A stretch of DNA of 64,000 nt from Sphingobium abikonense NBRC 16140 (GCF_001598335.1 NZ_BCYT01000002.1:283644-347643), one strand, 5' to 3'. Shown: positions 44,043-53,388, counted from the first letter of the stretch. Numbers and translations are program-made. Notes: generated by a model from the sequence alone, not told the origin.

Positions 44043-44351
44043 ATGATGATTCCCGCACGATTGGGGCGTAACGCACCCATTATCATCCAATGCGGCCTTG
44101 GCCTTTTCGGCCTCCTATTTCTGTATGCCATGCCGCCTGCGTCGGGCCGGATGGCGCTGGTGCCTGTCACGTCCCACGGACGCGCCATGCTGGCGTCGGT
44201 CGCCATCGCACATGGCGCAAGGCTGGTGAGCGCGGGGCCGGGGCAGAGCCTGCTGGTTGAGGGGGAACGCAGCCGCCTGATGCAGCCGCTCATGCTTGCC
44301 GGCGTGCTGGTGCTGTCGGCGCGGGCGGGTGGTTGTGGAGGAATTGCCTGA
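44043..44351 (+). CDS. Small membrane protein coupled to MCP
   Basis: 102 residues with two hydrophobic stretches ([10 protein letters not shown] and M-L-A-G-V-L-V-L). No known domain. Its TGA overlaps the MCP ATG by one base, so it is likely made with it. It could modulate the receptor, but nothing in the sequence shows this. Tandem ATGs at 44043 and 44046 are both possible. Confidence 0.65.
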   Translation: MMIPARLGRNAPIIIQCGLGLFGLLFLYAMPPASGRMALVPVTSHGRAMLASVAIAHGARLVSAGPGQSLLVEGERSRLMQPLMLAGVLVLSARAGGCGGIA

Positions 44352-45883
44352 TGCGCGCGATCGACAGTCTGAGCCGCTTGCGTCTTCAGGGATTGCAAAT
44401 TCTGCTTCTTGGTAGCTGGATCTGGAGCGGCGCGCTGGGATTGTTGTCGCTCGGCCTGGGGCTTGGCGATGGGGCGCAGGTGCTGCTGGTGTCGGCGCTG
44501 GTCAACATCATGCCCACCATCATGGTCCTGCGTCATCGGCAGGATGCCGTCGTTCGCCTGATGATGAGCACGCTGGCGACGGTGCAGCCGGCGCTTGGCG
44601 TCTTCCTGCTGTCCGGCCACCGGTGGCAGATGGACGCGCATATGTTTTTCTTCGTGGCGCTGGCGGGGCTGGCGCTGCTTTACGACTGGCGGCCGATCAT
44701 CCTGTCGGCGGGCCTGACGGCGCTGCACCATCTGGCGCTCAATTTCATCGCGCCCGACTGGGTGTTTCTGGGCAGCGGCAATGTGCAGCGGGTCGCCGTT
44801 CACGGCGTGGCGGTCAGCCTTCAGGCGGCAGTGCTTTGCTATCTGGCGGTGCGTTTGCGGTCGCAATTGCTTGCGCTCGATAGTCATGCGAACGCGGCGG
44901 CGCAACTGGCCGAGGCGGCGGAGGCGGGACGAAGCGCCGCCGAACGCGCCATGGCGCAAAGTCGGGAGGCGGCTCTGCGTGAAGATGCGATGCGCGCTGA
45001 ACGTGAGCAGGAGCGGGCGCGGCTCACAACGGAAAGGCGCGCTGAAACGCTGGCATTGGTCCAGGCTTTCCGCCAGTCGATCGCCGACGTCGTGAGCGCT
45101 GTCAGCGACGCGACGAGCGACCTGGACGATTCGGCGCGCGCGCTCAACGAACTGGCGCGGCGTGCCAGCGCGGGGACGGACGAAACCGTGGCAGCGGCCG
45201 AACGCTCGTCCGATCGCGCGGCGGAACTGGCGGGTCGGATCGAACAATTGTCCCAGTCCATCACGGCGATCGCGTCGGCGGCGGCGCAGCAGGCATCGCT
45301 CGGCGGCGACGCGCAGCGCGTGTCGAGCGCCGGGCATCAGGCGATGCGCGACATGGAAACCCGCACCGCGTCGATCACCAGCTTTGCCGATTCGATCACG
45401 CAGATCGCCGCGCGCACTAATTTGCTGGCGCTCAACGCGACCATCGAAGCGGCGCGCGCAGGGGAGGTTGGGCGCGGCTTCGCGGTCGTGGCGCAGGAAG
45501 TGAAGCAGCTGGCGGGGCAGGCGGCGAGCGCGACCGGCGAAATCCAATCGCTCGCGACATCCGCGCATCAAGGGGCGGGCGTCGCCCAGGGTGCCCTGTC
45601 CGATGTGGCGCGGGTGGTCGAGCAACTGGCCGCGGCTGCCGGCGAAATCCAGCGCGCGGTCGACAGCCAGCGCACCGCGACCAGCGCCATCGGCGAATCA
45701 GCGCGCGATACGGCGGAAGGCGTGACGCGCATGGCCGAGCGGGTGGAGCAGGCGGCCGACATGGCGCGCAGCACGGAAAGCCTGTCCGATCGGGTGTCGA
45801 GCGCGGCATCGGGATTGTCCCGCACGGCGCGCGCCCTGCAACGCGCGGCCGACCAGTTCGTCGCGCAACTGGAAGCGGCCTAA
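44351..45883 (+). CDS. Methyl-accepting chemotaxis protein with all-membrane sensor
   Basis: 510 residues. The N-terminal ~180 residues hold about six membrane helices and no large periplasmic loop; they include [10 protein letters not shown] near residue 120 and V-A-V-H-G-V. The cytoplasmic part is a long coiled coil, with the signalling hairpin [19 protein letters not shown] near 360. There is no clear HAMP. Sensing is therefore probably within the membrane or via the HH pair. It is 4.5 kb from the che operon and likely feeds it. Confidence 0.9.
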   Translation: MRAIDSLSRLRLQGLQILLLGSWIWSGALGLLSLGLGLGDGAQVLLVSALVNIMPTIMVLRHRQDAVVRLMMSTLATVQPALGVFLLSGHRWQMDAHMFFFVALAGLALLYDWRPIILSAGLTALHHLALNFIAPDWVFLGSGNVQRVAVHGVAVSLQAAVLCYLAVRLRSQLLALDSHANAAAQLAEAAEAGRSAAERAMAQSREAALREDAMRAEREQERARLTTERRAETLALVQAFRQSIADVVSAVSDATSDLDDSARALNELARRASAGTDETVAAAERSSDRAAELAGRIEQLSQSITAIASAAAQQASLGGDAQRVSSAGHQAMRDMETRTASITSFADSITQIAARTNLLALNATIEAARAGEVGRGFAVVAQEVKQLAGQAASATGEIQSLATSAHQGAGVAQGALSDVARVVEQLAAAAGEIQRAVDSQRTATSAIGESARDTAEGVTRMAERVEQAADMARSTESLSDRVSSAASGLSRTARALQRAADQFVAQLEAA

Positions 45884-45887
45884 ATTA

Positions 45888-46322
45888 TCACGCCGAGCGG
45901 GCGGCAGGGCTCCGGCCAATGCCGCGGCCCTGCGACAATGTATCGAACAGCCGGTCTTCCCGGCCGACCCGCTCCATCAGCATGTCCAGGATCAGGCGTG
46001 TCTCCACGCAAAAGGCCTGCCATTCACGGCCGATGCGCGTGTCGCTCCAGTCTGTCATATAAGCCCTAAACCGTTCGCCCAGAGCGCCCAGTTCCCTTTC
46101 CAGCGCCGTCGCATGGTCGCGGGTCGACGCTTCGGGCGATCGTTTGAGTGTGGGGTAGAAGATGCGGTCTTCCAGCGCGACATGCGTCAGAAGCTGTCGC
46201 GCCAGTTGCCAGCGCAGCCGCGCCACGCCTTCGGGCTGATATTCTTCCGCCACGGCTCGTTCGAGCGCGCGTGCGGTAAGGCCGATTTCGGCATGCTGGC
46301 GGCGTAATTCGTCCAGATCCAT
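45888..46322 (-). CDS. Hemerythrin-domain protein
   Basis: 144 residues of four-helix type. His and acidic residues in R-R-Q-H-A-E-I near 10, T-H-V-A-L-E-D-R-I-F-Y near 47 and R-D-H near 68 supply the usual di-iron ligands. Such proteins bind O2 or respond to NO and oxidants. ATG 46322. The upstream AT-rich dyad (46368-46381) may be its operator. It is convergent with the MCP, 5 bp apart. Confidence 0.82.
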   Translation of the reverse strand: MDLDELRRQHAEIGLTARALERAVAEEYQPEGVARLRWQLARQLLTHVALEDRIFYPTLKRSPEASTRDHATALERELGALGERFRAYMTDWSDTRIGREWQAFCVETRLILDMLMERVGREDRLFDTLSQGRGIGRSPAARSA

Positions 46323-46367
46323 CGATCCCTCCTGACGTCGCGTCGGGAAAGGAAAGCATCACCGAGA

Positions 46368-46381
46368 ATATTTAAGAATAT
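46368..46381 (-). promoter_or_regulatory. AT-rich dyad upstream of hemerythrin gene
   Basis: ATATT-TAAG-AATAT, flanked by a direct repeat of AATATTC-type halves, stands out in this GC-rich region. Rrf2-type regulators such as NsrR often bind AT-rich dyads at hemerythrin-like genes. Pattern-based only. Confidence 0.35.
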
Positions 46382-46413
46382 CTTGTCATCCTGCCCAAAT
46401 GGGAAGGGACGCA

Positions 46414-46440
46414 GCCGCCCCGCCATAAGGGCAGGGCGGC
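46414..46440 (-). other. Hairpin downstream of sodB
   Basis: GCCGCCC at 46414-46420 pairs with GGGCGGC at 46434-46440. It lies just past the sodB stop on the minus strand. It has no T run, so it may stabilise the mRNA end rather than terminate it. Confidence 0.4.
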
Positions 46441-46449
46441 GCGTGGGCA

Positions 46450-47064
46450 TCAGCCCGGCTGGTCGGCGCGGCTGACGCCCTGACCATCCAGATTCTGGGC
46501 TGCAAAGTCCCAGTTGATCGCTTCCTTGAGCACGCGCTCGGCATAGTTGGGGCGCGCGTTGCGATAATCGATATAATAGGCGTGTTCCCATACATCGAGG
46601 ATCAGCAGCGGCGTGTGGCCTTCATGCGCGACCGGCGTGTCGGCGTCGTGATAGCTGGTCACTTCCAGCTTGCCGTCCTTGAGGATCAGCGCGGCCCAGC
46701 CGCTGGCGAAATGGCCAACGGCCTCTGCCTTCATCTTGTCGATCAGGGCGTCGACCGAACCGAAGGCGTCATTGATCTTGTCCAGCAATTCGCCCGACGG
46801 CTGCTTCTTTTCGGGGCTGAGCGAATGCCAGTAGAATGTGTGGTTCCAGATCTGGCCGACCTGGTTGAACAGGCCGCCCTTGGACGACTTGATGAGTTCG
46901 ACCAGCGACTTGCCTTGGAGCGACGTGTCAGCAGCGACCAGTTCATTGGCCTTGGTCACATAGGCATTGTGATGCTTGCCATGATGATAGTCAAAGGTTT
47001 CGGCCGACAGGATGTCGCCGAAGGCGTCCTTGGCATAGGGAAGGTCGGGCAGAACAAAGGCCAT
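46450..47064 (-). CDS. sodB: Iron superoxide dismutase
   Basis: 204 residues. Metal ligands appear in H-H-G-K-H-H-N-A-Y near 27, W-N-H-T-F-Y-W near 73, and D-V-W-E-H-A-Y-Y near 160; the last holds the Asp and His pair. Length and these motifs fit Fe/Mn-SOD; the F-E/W pattern and short length favour Fe. Converts superoxide to H2O2. A 9-bp hairpin lies 30-55 bp upstream in the leader. Confidence 0.95.
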   Translation of the reverse strand: MAFVLPDLPYAKDAFGDILSAETFDYHHGKHHNAYVTKANELVAADTSLQGKSLVELIKSSKGGLFNQVGQIWNHTFYWHSLSPEKKQPSGELLDKINDAFGSVDALIDKMKAEAVGHFASGWAALILKDGKLEVTSYHDADTPVAHEGHTPLLILDVWEHAYYIDYRNARPNYAERVLKEAINWDFAAQNLDGQGVSRADQPG

Positions 47065-47093
47065 GGCGGATCTCCTCGGATTCGTTATGGGGA

Positions 47094-47119
47094 CGGCCGC
47101 TCAACGGACGGAGCGGCCG
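47094..47119 (-). other. Hairpin in the sodB leader
   Basis: CGGCCGCTC (47094-47102) pairs with GAGCGGCCG (47111-47119) with an 8-nt loop. It lies in the sodB 5' region with no T run, so it may be a regulatory or stability hairpin. Confidence 0.4.
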
Positions 47120-47225
47120 AAAGGTTCATCGTCGCAGCAAGGCTGCAAGCCCGCCGCGCATCCCATATGCGCTCGCCGGCGCGGATTAAAAGAGGCTTGT
47201 GCCTATTGCGAAACGATCGCAGAAA

Positions 47226-47873
47226 TCAGCCCTGCGGCGGGGTGGTTTCGCCAATATCCTCGCTCGGCTTTTCCTCGCCCAGCGTCAGGCCGTGGCGCAT
47301 CAGCATCGGGATGTTGGCGCCCGCAAAAATGACCGACACGACCGTCACGCCCCAGACCTTGACCGCCAGCCAGGCGTCGAAGCTCATCGTCCGGCGCATG
47401 GCTTCATTGGCGATCGCCATGGCAACAAAGAACAGCGCCCAATTGCGTGACAATTTCATCCAGCCTTCGTGCGTCAGCCCATCATAGGCCGCCTGGAGGA
47501 GATATTTGAGCAGCGGCTGGCCGCGCAACAGGCCCGCAAACAGCATCAGCGCGAAAAAGGCGTAGATGATGGTCGGCTTGACCTGAATGAAACTCTGGTC
47601 GCGAAAATAGATGGTGAGGCCGCCAAAGAACAGGATCAGCAACGCCGACAGCCAGAGCATGGGCGATACGCGGCCGAGCTTCACCTTCGAAATGATGACG
47701 GCAATGACGATCGCGGCCATGAAGGCCCCGGTGCCAAAGGTCATCGCCGTGATCGGATTGCCTGCGCCCCAGATCCAGCCCGCCCCCTTGTAGGTCAAGA
47801 AGAAGACGAGCAGCGGCCCGAAGTCGAGCGCAAGGGACAAGGTGCCGTTATTGTGGGATTTTGTCGCTGTCAT
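47226..47873 (-). CDS. yciB: Inner-membrane septation protein A family (YciB)
   Basis: 215 residues with about five to six membrane helices (L-L-V-F-F-L-T-Y-K, M-A-A-I-V-I-A-V-I-I, the A-F-F-A-L-M-L-F segment). YciB proteins influence cell-envelope synthesis and septation. I start at ATG 47873; ATG 47879 and the longer reading to 47915 enter a REP element upstream. The C-terminus is a charged cytoplasmic tail. Confidence 0.9.
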   Translation of the reverse strand: MTATKSHNNGTLSLALDFGPLLVFFLTYKGAGWIWGAGNPITAMTFGTGAFMAAIVIAVIISKVKLGRVSPMLWLSALLILFFGGLTIYFRDQSFIQVKPTIIYAFFALMLFAGLLRGQPLLKYLLQAAYDGLTHEGWMKLSRNWALFFVAMAIANEAMRRTMSFDAWLAVKVWGVTVVSVIFAGANIPMLMRHGLTLGEEKPSEDIGETTPPQG

Positions 47874-47882
47874 TTGCATCTT

Positions 47883-47959
47883 CCGTTCGCCCTCAAGCCT
47901 GTCGAAGGGCCGCACTTATTCCAGAGAGGGCTGGGCTTCGACAGGCCCAGCCCGAACGG
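47883..47959. repeat. REP palindrome between yciB and ftsY
   Basis: Outer arms CCGTTCG (47883-47889) and CGAACGG (47953-47959), inner arms GCCTGTCGAAG (47897-47907) and CTTCGACAGGC (47936-47946). This is a full palindrome; its arm recurs with two changes at 32769-32792. Confidence 0.85.
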
Positions 47960-47970
47960 ATCATGATCGC

Positions 47971-48903
47971 TTAGCGCGCATAGGCCGTGCCAGCGATCGC
48001 CTTTGCCATGTCGCCGGGGTCGAAGGGGCGCAGATCCTCGATCTTCTCACCCACGCCGATGGCATGGATGGGCAGGCGGAATTTCTCCGCCGCAGCAACC
48101 AGCACGCCGCCGCGCGCCGTGCCGTCCAACTTGGTCATGACCAGCCCCGTCACCTGCGCCGTTTCCTTGAAGACCTCGATCTGGTTCAACGCATTCTGTC
48201 CCGTCGTGGCGTCCAGCACCAGCACAACGTCATGCGGGGCAGCGGGGTTCAATCGGCCCAGCACCCGGCGCACCTTGGCCAGTTCGTCCATCAGTTCGGT
48301 CTTGTTCTGAAGCCGCCCGGCGGTGTCGACGATCAGCACGTCGATGCCGGTCGCGGTCGCCTGCTTGACGGCGTCGAACACGATGCCTGCCGCATCGCCC
48401 CCTTCCTTGCCGGCGACGATGGGGACGCCCAGCCGTTCGGCCCAGACTTTGAGCTGGCCGATCGCTGCGGCGCGGAACGTGTCGCCCGCCGCCAGCATCA
48501 CGCCATAATCCTGTTCCAGGAAATTATGCGCCAGCTTGGCGATGGTCGTCGTCTTGCCCGAACCGTTGACGCCGATGACCAGGATGACCTGAGGGCGGGG
48601 AAACGCCTCGATCTCCAGCGGCCGCGCGACCGGGGCGAGCGTCTTTTCAATTTCCTCGGCGATGATCTCGCGCAGATATTCCTCGGTCAGTTCCCGATTG
48701 AAGCGCCCTTCTGCCAGCCGGTCGCGCACCCGGGCCGCCATGGCCGGGCCAAGGTCGGAAACGATCAGCGCCTCCTCGATCTCATCGAGCGTCTGGTCGT
48801 CGAGCGCGGCCTTGGTGAAAAGGCCGGTCAGATTGTCGCCCAGCCGGTCGGACGTGCGCTTGAGCCCGCCGAACAGTCGATCGCGCCAGTTTGTATCAGC
48901 CAT
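47971..48903 (-). CDS. ftsY: Signal recognition particle receptor FtsY
   Basis: 310 residues. NG domain with G-V-N-G-S-G-K-T-T-T near 110, D-T-F-R-A-A-A near 140, V-D-T-A-G-R-L-Q-N near 193 and T-K-L-D-G-T-A-R-G-G near 260. It has a short N-terminal region without the acidic A domain of E. coli, as in many alphaproteobacteria. It receives SRP-bound ribosomes at the membrane. mtaB is upstream on the same strand, 12 bp away. Confidence 0.97.
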   Translation of the reverse strand: MADTNWRDRLFGGLKRTSDRLGDNLTGLFTKAALDDQTLDEIEEALIVSDLGPAMAARVRDRLAEGRFNRELTEEYLREIIAEEIEKTLAPVARPLEIEAFPRPQVILVIGVNGSGKTTTIAKLAHNFLEQDYGVMLAAGDTFRAAAIGQLKVWAERLGVPIVAGKEGGDAAGIVFDAVKQATATGIDVLIVDTAGRLQNKTELMDELAKVRRVLGRLNPAAPHDVVLVLDATTGQNALNQIEVFKETAQVTGLVMTKLDGTARGGVLVAAAEKFRLPIHAIGVGEKIEDLRPFDPGDMAKAIAGTAYAR

Positions 48904-48915
48904 GATGAATATCCG

Positions 48916-50166
48916 TCATGCCGCCTCTTGCGCGATCAGGACGCCCTTCTCAAGCCCTGTGATGGTCGCGCGCAGGATGGCGGAGGGTGTCTGCGTCGTC
49001 GTGAAACGCACCGGCGCAAAATTTTCCGCGTGGCCGCTCAGGCCGCTGCGTTCGACCAGCACGGAGTGTTGCGTGCCGATCAGGCTGCGCAGCCAGGCGT
49101 CGCGGCGGTCCGCGCAGGCGGCGCGCAGCCGGGCGGCGCGGGTCTTGATCGTCGCCCGGTCGACCTGCGGCATCCGCGCGGCGGGTGTGCCTGCGCGCGG
49201 GGAATAGGGAAAGATATGGCCGTGGACGATGGCGCAATCGTCGATCAGGGCCAGGCTGCGCGCGAACATCGCGTCGTCTTCGGTCGGGAAACCGGCGATG
49301 ATGTCCGCGCCGATGCTGATGTCGGGCCGTGCGGCCTTCAGCCGCTCGACGATCCGCACCGCGTCGGCGCGGCTGTGGCGGCGCTTCATGCGCTTGAGGA
49401 TCATGTCGTCGCCCGCCTGGAGCGACAAATGGACATGCGGCATCATGCGCGGTTCGCGCGCGATGAGGTCGAACAGGCGATCGTCCATCTCCACGCTGTC
49501 GATCGACGAGAGGCGCAGGCGCGGCAGGTCAGGTACGCCTTTAAGGATGCGCTCGACCAGCAGGCCCAGCGTCGGCGCGCCGGGCAGGTCGGGGCCATAG
49601 CTGGTCACGTCGACCCCGGTGAGGACGATTTCGCGATAGCCCGCGTCCACCAGCTCGCGCGCCTTGTCCACAACCGCGCCCGCCGGGACGGACCGGCTGT
49701 TCCCCCGGCCATAGGGGATGATGCAGAAGGTGCAGCGATGGTCGCAGCCATTTTGCACCTCAAGGAAAGCGCGGGCATGGTCGGCAAAGGCGCTCGCCAT
49801 GTGGGGCGCGGTGTCGCGCACGGTCATGATGTCGGCGACGCGGACCTTTGAGGGCTGCTCAAACGGACGGTGGTAGGTCGCCGCCTCCATCTTTTCCCGG
49901 TTGCCGATGACCGCGTCCACCTCCGCCATGGCGGCGAAGGTTTGCGGCTCCGTCTGCGCGGCGCAGCCGGTGACGAGGATGCGCGCGTCGGGCCGTTCGC
50001 GTCGCGCGCGGCGGATCGCCTGGCGGGTCTGGCGCACCGCTTCGGCGGTAACGGCGCAACTGTTGACGACGATAAGGTCGCCCTGATCCGCCGCCATCTG
50101 TCGGATCGCCTCGCTTTCGGCGATGTTGAGGCGGCACCCCATGGTGATGATGTCGGGGCCGCTCAT
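48916..50166 (-). CDS. mtaB: tRNA t6A37 methylthiotransferase MtaB
   Basis: 416 residues. N-terminal UPF0004 domain (with the cysteines in T-M-G-C-R, N-S-C-A-V and T-G-C-A-A), then the radical-SAM C-x3-C-x2-C in C-D-H-R-C-T-F-C near 140, and a shorter C-terminal domain. It makes ms2t6A. ATG 50166 leaves a one-base gap after the dapF stop (TGACATG); the reading to 50205 would enter dapF. Gene order dapF-mtaB-ftsY is common in alphaproteobacteria. Confidence 0.94.
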   Translation of the reverse strand: MSGPDIITMGCRLNIAESEAIRQMAADQGDLIVVNSCAVTAEAVRQTRQAIRRARRERPDARILVTGCAAQTEPQTFAAMAEVDAVIGNREKMEAATYHRPFEQPSKVRVADIMTVRDTAPHMASAFADHARAFLEVQNGCDHRCTFCIIPYGRGNSRSVPAGAVVDKARELVDAGYREIVLTGVDVTSYGPDLPGAPTLGLLVERILKGVPDLPRLRLSSIDSVEMDDRLFDLIAREPRMMPHVHLSLQAGDDMILKRMKRRHSRADAVRIVERLKAARPDISIGADIIAGFPTEDDAMFARSLALIDDCAIVHGHIFPYSPRAGTPAARMPQVDRATIKTRAARLRAACADRRDAWLRSLIGTQHSVLVERSGLSGHAENFAPVRFTTTQTPSAILRATITGLEKGVLIAQEAA

Positions 50167-50167
50167 G

Positions 50168-50968
50168 TCAGAAGCGCGCCCAGTCGGCCTCGCCATCGAA
50201 GACATGGGTGGCGGGGCCGGTCATCCGGATGGAGCCGCCCGGCCTCCAGTCGATGACGAGATCGCCACCCGGCAGCGTCACGATGACAGGGCCGTGCGCC
50301 AGCTTGCGCCGGATGGCGGCGACGGCGGTGGCGCAGGCCCCGGTGCCGCAAGCGCGCGTCAGGCCGGCGCCGCGCTCCCAGACGATCAGGCGGATGTGGT
50401 TTTCGCCCACGACCTGCGCGAAATTCACGTTCACGCGCTTCGGGAAGAGCGGGTCCTGCTCGATCACGGGTCCAAGCCGTGCGGTGTCGACGCCGTCCAA
50501 ATCATCGACGAAGAAGATGACATGCGGATTGCCGACATTGACCGCGGCGGGGGCGGGCAGCTCTTCCCAGCTCGCCGGCATCGTCAGCGTGTCCATCGCA
50601 TAGGCGAGCGGGATCGCGTCCCAGTCGAACCGCGGCGCGCCCATGTCGACGCTGGCCCCGCCGTCGATCAGCCGGGCGTCGAGCAGGCCGGCCCTGGTGC
50701 GGATGGTGACGTCACGCCCGATAAACAGCGGCACGCAGCGCGTGGCGTTGCCGCACGCCTCCACCTCGCTGCCGTCGGCGTTGAAGATTTGCATCGACAC
50801 GTCGGCATCGGGCGCATCGCCAATCACGATCAACTGGTCGCAACCGATGCCGGCATGACGGTCGGCAATGGCGCGAGCGCGCGCCTCGCTCATGGCCACC
50901 GGCGCGGCGCGCGCGTCGATGACCACGAAGTCATTGCCCAGACCATGCATTTTGGAGAAGCGTCCCAT
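50168..50968 (-). CDS. dapF: Diaminopimelate epimerase
   Basis: 266 residues. Converts LL- to meso-diaminopimelate for lysine and peptidoglycan. Both catalytic-Cys motifs are seen: A-C-G-N-A-T-R-C near 72 and T-R-A-C-G-T-G-A-C near 209. It starts K-M-H-G-L-G-N-D-F-V-V-I-D, which is diagnostic. First gene of the dapF-mtaB-ftsY operon. Confidence 0.97.
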   Translation of the reverse strand: MGRFSKMHGLGNDFVVIDARAAPVAMSEARARAIADRHAGIGCDQLIVIGDAPDADVSMQIFNADGSEVEACGNATRCVPLFIGRDVTIRTRAGLLDARLIDGGASVDMGAPRFDWDAIPLAYAMDTLTMPASWEELPAPAAVNVGNPHVIFFVDDLDGVDTARLGPVIEQDPLFPKRVNVNFAQVVGENHIRLIVWERGAGLTRACGTGACATAVAAIRRKLAHGPVIVTLPGGDLVIDWRPGGSIRMTGPATHVFDGEADWARF

Positions 50969-51012
50969 GCGCGGCCATGTAGGGCGCGTGAGGGGAAAAG
51001 GCGAGTCCGGGC

Positions 51013-51633
51013 TTAAGGTGCCGCGACCTGGAATTTGACAGTGAGCAGCTGCACGATAGGCACTGGACGCCCGTCGGCGTCGGCGGTGACTGAGCTAAAT
51101 AATTGCTGTGTCTGCTGGCATGCGACCTCAACCAGTTTTGCGGACGATTGGTCGGGGTTGAACGCTTGGCAAGCAGTGACATGTCCGGTTTGATCAAACT
51201 TTGCGGTCAGCGTTACGCGCTCCTCCTGCGCTCCGCCGGGCAAGCGCTTGACCTGTAATGTCATATCAACAGGAGGCACATAGCGATAGGATGGGCCACC
51301 TAGCTTGCCGGGAAGGCGCCAGTACAGCATTCCTCTATACGAGCCGTATGTCGCAGCGGCATTTTCGTCCCTCGCCGCTTTGAAGCGACCGCGTGACGCG
51401 ATCATGGCACAGGTTCGTTCGTCCAAATCCGCCGAGCCGCTGGTCTGCGTGATCATGCAGTTGGCAATGCGCCCGGTCGGCGAGATGAGAAGGGAAAATG
51501 CTACCGGCCCTTCCTCTTTCCGCTTCAGCGCACCCGAAGGGTAGTCGTCGTCGCTCAGCCAATATCCGGGCGACTTTGCCGGCATTGCTGGAACAAGTGT
51601 CGCGGCCAGCATGATGCTTAGTAAGGCAGTCAA
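51013..51633 (-). CDS. Secreted TonB-C-terminal-domain protein
   Basis: 206 residues from TTG 51633, which has GGAG seven bases upstream and begins a clean signal peptide (T-A-L-L-S-I-M-L-A-A-T-L). The frame is open to 51675 but would overlap the permease stop by 32 bp. Two weak TonB-CTD-like units are visible, I-S-P-T-G-R-I-A-N-C near 50 and F-D-Q-T-G-H-V-T-A-C near 147. Base use is lower in GC than the neighbours. It resembles the C-terminal part of the larger TPR protein at 41165. Confidence 0.72.
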   Translation of the reverse strand: MTALLSIMLAATLVPAMPAKSPGYWLSDDDYPSGALKRKEEGPVAFSLLISPTGRIANCMITQTSGSADLDERTCAMIASRGRFKAARDENAAATYGSYRGMLYWRLPGKLGGPSYRYVPPVDMTLQVKRLPGGAQEERVTLTAKFDQTGHVTACQAFNPDQSSAKLVEVACQQTQQLFSSVTADADGRPVPIVQLLTVKFQVAAP

Positions 51634-51643
51634 TTCCAGCTCC

Positions 51644-53041
51644 TTATTTTGCGGCGCTCGCCCGTCGCTGCCCATAAAGGAAATACACCGCCAGGCCTAT
51701 CGCATTCCAGGCCGCGCAGGCCATGATCGTCATCATCGGCAGGCTGAGGAACAGATAGGCGCAGCCCGCGACTGCGCCGATGCCCACGACCCAGGCTGCA
51801 GGCGTGCGGAACGGGCGGCGCAGGTCGGGCGCGCGCTTGCGCAGGACGAGGAGGCACAGGCCTACGGCGGTGAAGGCAATCAGCGTGCCGGCATTGGCCA
51901 GCGCCGCGATCTCGTCGATCGGCAGCAGCCCCGCGATGATCGCGACCAGCACCGCCGTCACCAGCGTGATCCGCGCCGGGGTGCCGCGCTTCGATATGCG
52001 GGCGAGGCCTTGGGGCAGGAAGCCGTCGCGCGCCATCACCAGGAAGATGCGGCTCTGGCCATAGAGGAAGCCCAGCAGCACCGTCGGCAGCGCGATGACC
52101 GCGGCAATGGCCACGATGCGCGCCACGCCGCCCTGGTTCATTTCGCGCAGGATCAGCGCCAGCGGCTCGGGGCTGTCGGCAAAGCGGGTGAAGGGCAGCG
52201 CGCCGATCGCGGCGGCGGCGACGAGGACATAGATCAACGTGCAGACGATCAGCGACCCGACGATGCCGATGGCCAGGTCACGGTCGGGGTTTTTCGCTTC
52301 CTCCGCCGCCGTCGAAATCGCGTCGAAGCCGTAAAAGGCGAAGAAGATGATTGCGGCGGCGGCCATGACCCCACGCTCGACGCCATCGGGGCTCATCGAC
52401 TTGGCAAAGCCGAAGGGCATGAACGGCTCCAGGTTCGCCGCGTCGAAGGCGGGCAGGGCATAGGCGACGAACAGGCTCAACGTCACGATCTTGATGAGGA
52501 CAAGGATGGTGTTGAGCCGCGCGCTTTCGCGCGTGCCGAACATCAGCAATCCTGCGACCACGGCGATGATGAAGATGGCGGGCAGGTTGATGATGCCGCC
52601 CAGCTCCGGTCCCTTGGTGAGCGCCTCCGGGAAACCCAGCGGGGTCAGCAGCGGCCCGGCATAGCCCGACCAGCCGACCGCCACGGTCGACACGACGAGG
52701 CTATATTCCAGGATCAGCGACCAGCCCACGATCCAGGCGATCCCTTCGCCAAGGACGACATAGGAGTAGCTGTAGGCGCTGCCGGCCGCCGGCATCATGG
52801 TGGAGAGTTCGGCATAGGCGAGCGCCGCGCAGGCGCAGATCGCGCCGGCAATGGCGAAGGAGAGGAGGACGGCGGGGCCGGCCCGGTCCGCGCCAACGCC
52901 GATCAGCGTCAGGATGCCCGTCCCCACGATCGCGCCGACGCCCAGCGCCAGCAGGTGCGGCCAGGACAGGGTGCGGGCGAGTTTATGCCCGCTATCCTGC
53001 GGCACCATCGCCTCCATCGGCTTGCGGCGTGTCCAGCTCAT
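51644..53041 (-). CDS. APC-family amino-acid permease
   Basis: 465 residues with about 12 membrane helices. The first carries G-V-G-A-I-V-G-T-G-I-L, the family's substrate-binding loop, and Y-A-E-L-S-T-M-M-P-A-A-G-S-A-Y-S-Y is the APC helix-3 signature. The F-F-A-F-Y-G-F-D-A-I-S-T-A-A-E-E-A-K-N-P region is like the CAT (cationic amino-acid) branch. Substrate not certain. It is the upstream gene of the small TonB-like protein. Confidence 0.9.
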   Translation of the reverse strand: MSWTRRKPMEAMVPQDSGHKLARTLSWPHLLALGVGAIVGTGILTLIGVGADRAGPAVLLSFAIAGAICACAALAYAELSTMMPAAGSAYSYSYVVLGEGIAWIVGWSLILEYSLVVSTVAVGWSGYAGPLLTPLGFPEALTKGPELGGIINLPAIFIIAVVAGLLMFGTRESARLNTILVLIKIVTLSLFVAYALPAFDAANLEPFMPFGFAKSMSPDGVERGVMAAAAIIFFAFYGFDAISTAAEEAKNPDRDLAIGIVGSLIVCTLIYVLVAAAAIGALPFTRFADSPEPLALILREMNQGGVARIVAIAAVIALPTVLLGFLYGQSRIFLVMARDGFLPQGLARISKRGTPARITLVTAVLVAIIAGLLPIDEIAALANAGTLIAFTAVGLCLLVLRKRAPDLRRPFRTPAAWVVGIGAVAGCAYLFLSLPMMTIMACAAWNAIGLAVYFLYGQRRASAAK

Positions 53042-53388
53042 GCGTGTAGGCTCCCCTCTGCTATCCCCTTAGCTTCGCATATTTCCCGCAGAATGCGACA
53101 TAAAATTACGCGGGGGCGATCCTATCGGAAAGTGGGTGTTCGGGTGCAGTGTTGCGGATCACGGCTTGGCAACGAAGGGCGATGTAGGAGAGGCTCAGTG
53201 AACATGAGTCCGCAGCGTCATCCCGGCCCTGAGCCGGGATCCCGCTTTTTTACAAAGGCAGATAAGCGGGATGCCGGGTAAGCCCGGCATGACGAAGGGA
53301 GTAGCAAGGATCGACCAATGGCAGCAATTGACGTGGCGATTGATGATTTTCGATAGCTGACGAGCGCAGATTGGTTTAGCGTCGAGCC
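53042..53388. other. Intergenic region with one REP element
   Basis: 347 bp between the permease start and the RraB-like gene. Apart from the REP palindrome (53216-53294) I see no ORF or tRNA. The promoters of both divergent neighbours should lie in it. Confidence 0.6.
53216..53294. repeat. REP palindrome (CGTCATCCCGG type)
   Basis: Outer CGTCAT pairs with ATGACG, then CCCGG.. with ..CCGGG, and GCGGGAT-type arms close to the centre (CCCGCTTTTTT...AAGCGGG). A common dispersed palindrome of alphaproteobacteria, distinct in sequence from the other REPs here. Confidence 0.8.

Noticed and set aside
47842..49851. 669-codon plus-strand frame
   Set aside because: Antisense to ftsY and mtaB, both with diagnostic motifs.
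51611..53281. 556-codon plus-strand frame
   Set aside because: Antisense to the permease; rich in Asp/Arg/Gln/His as expected of a shadow.
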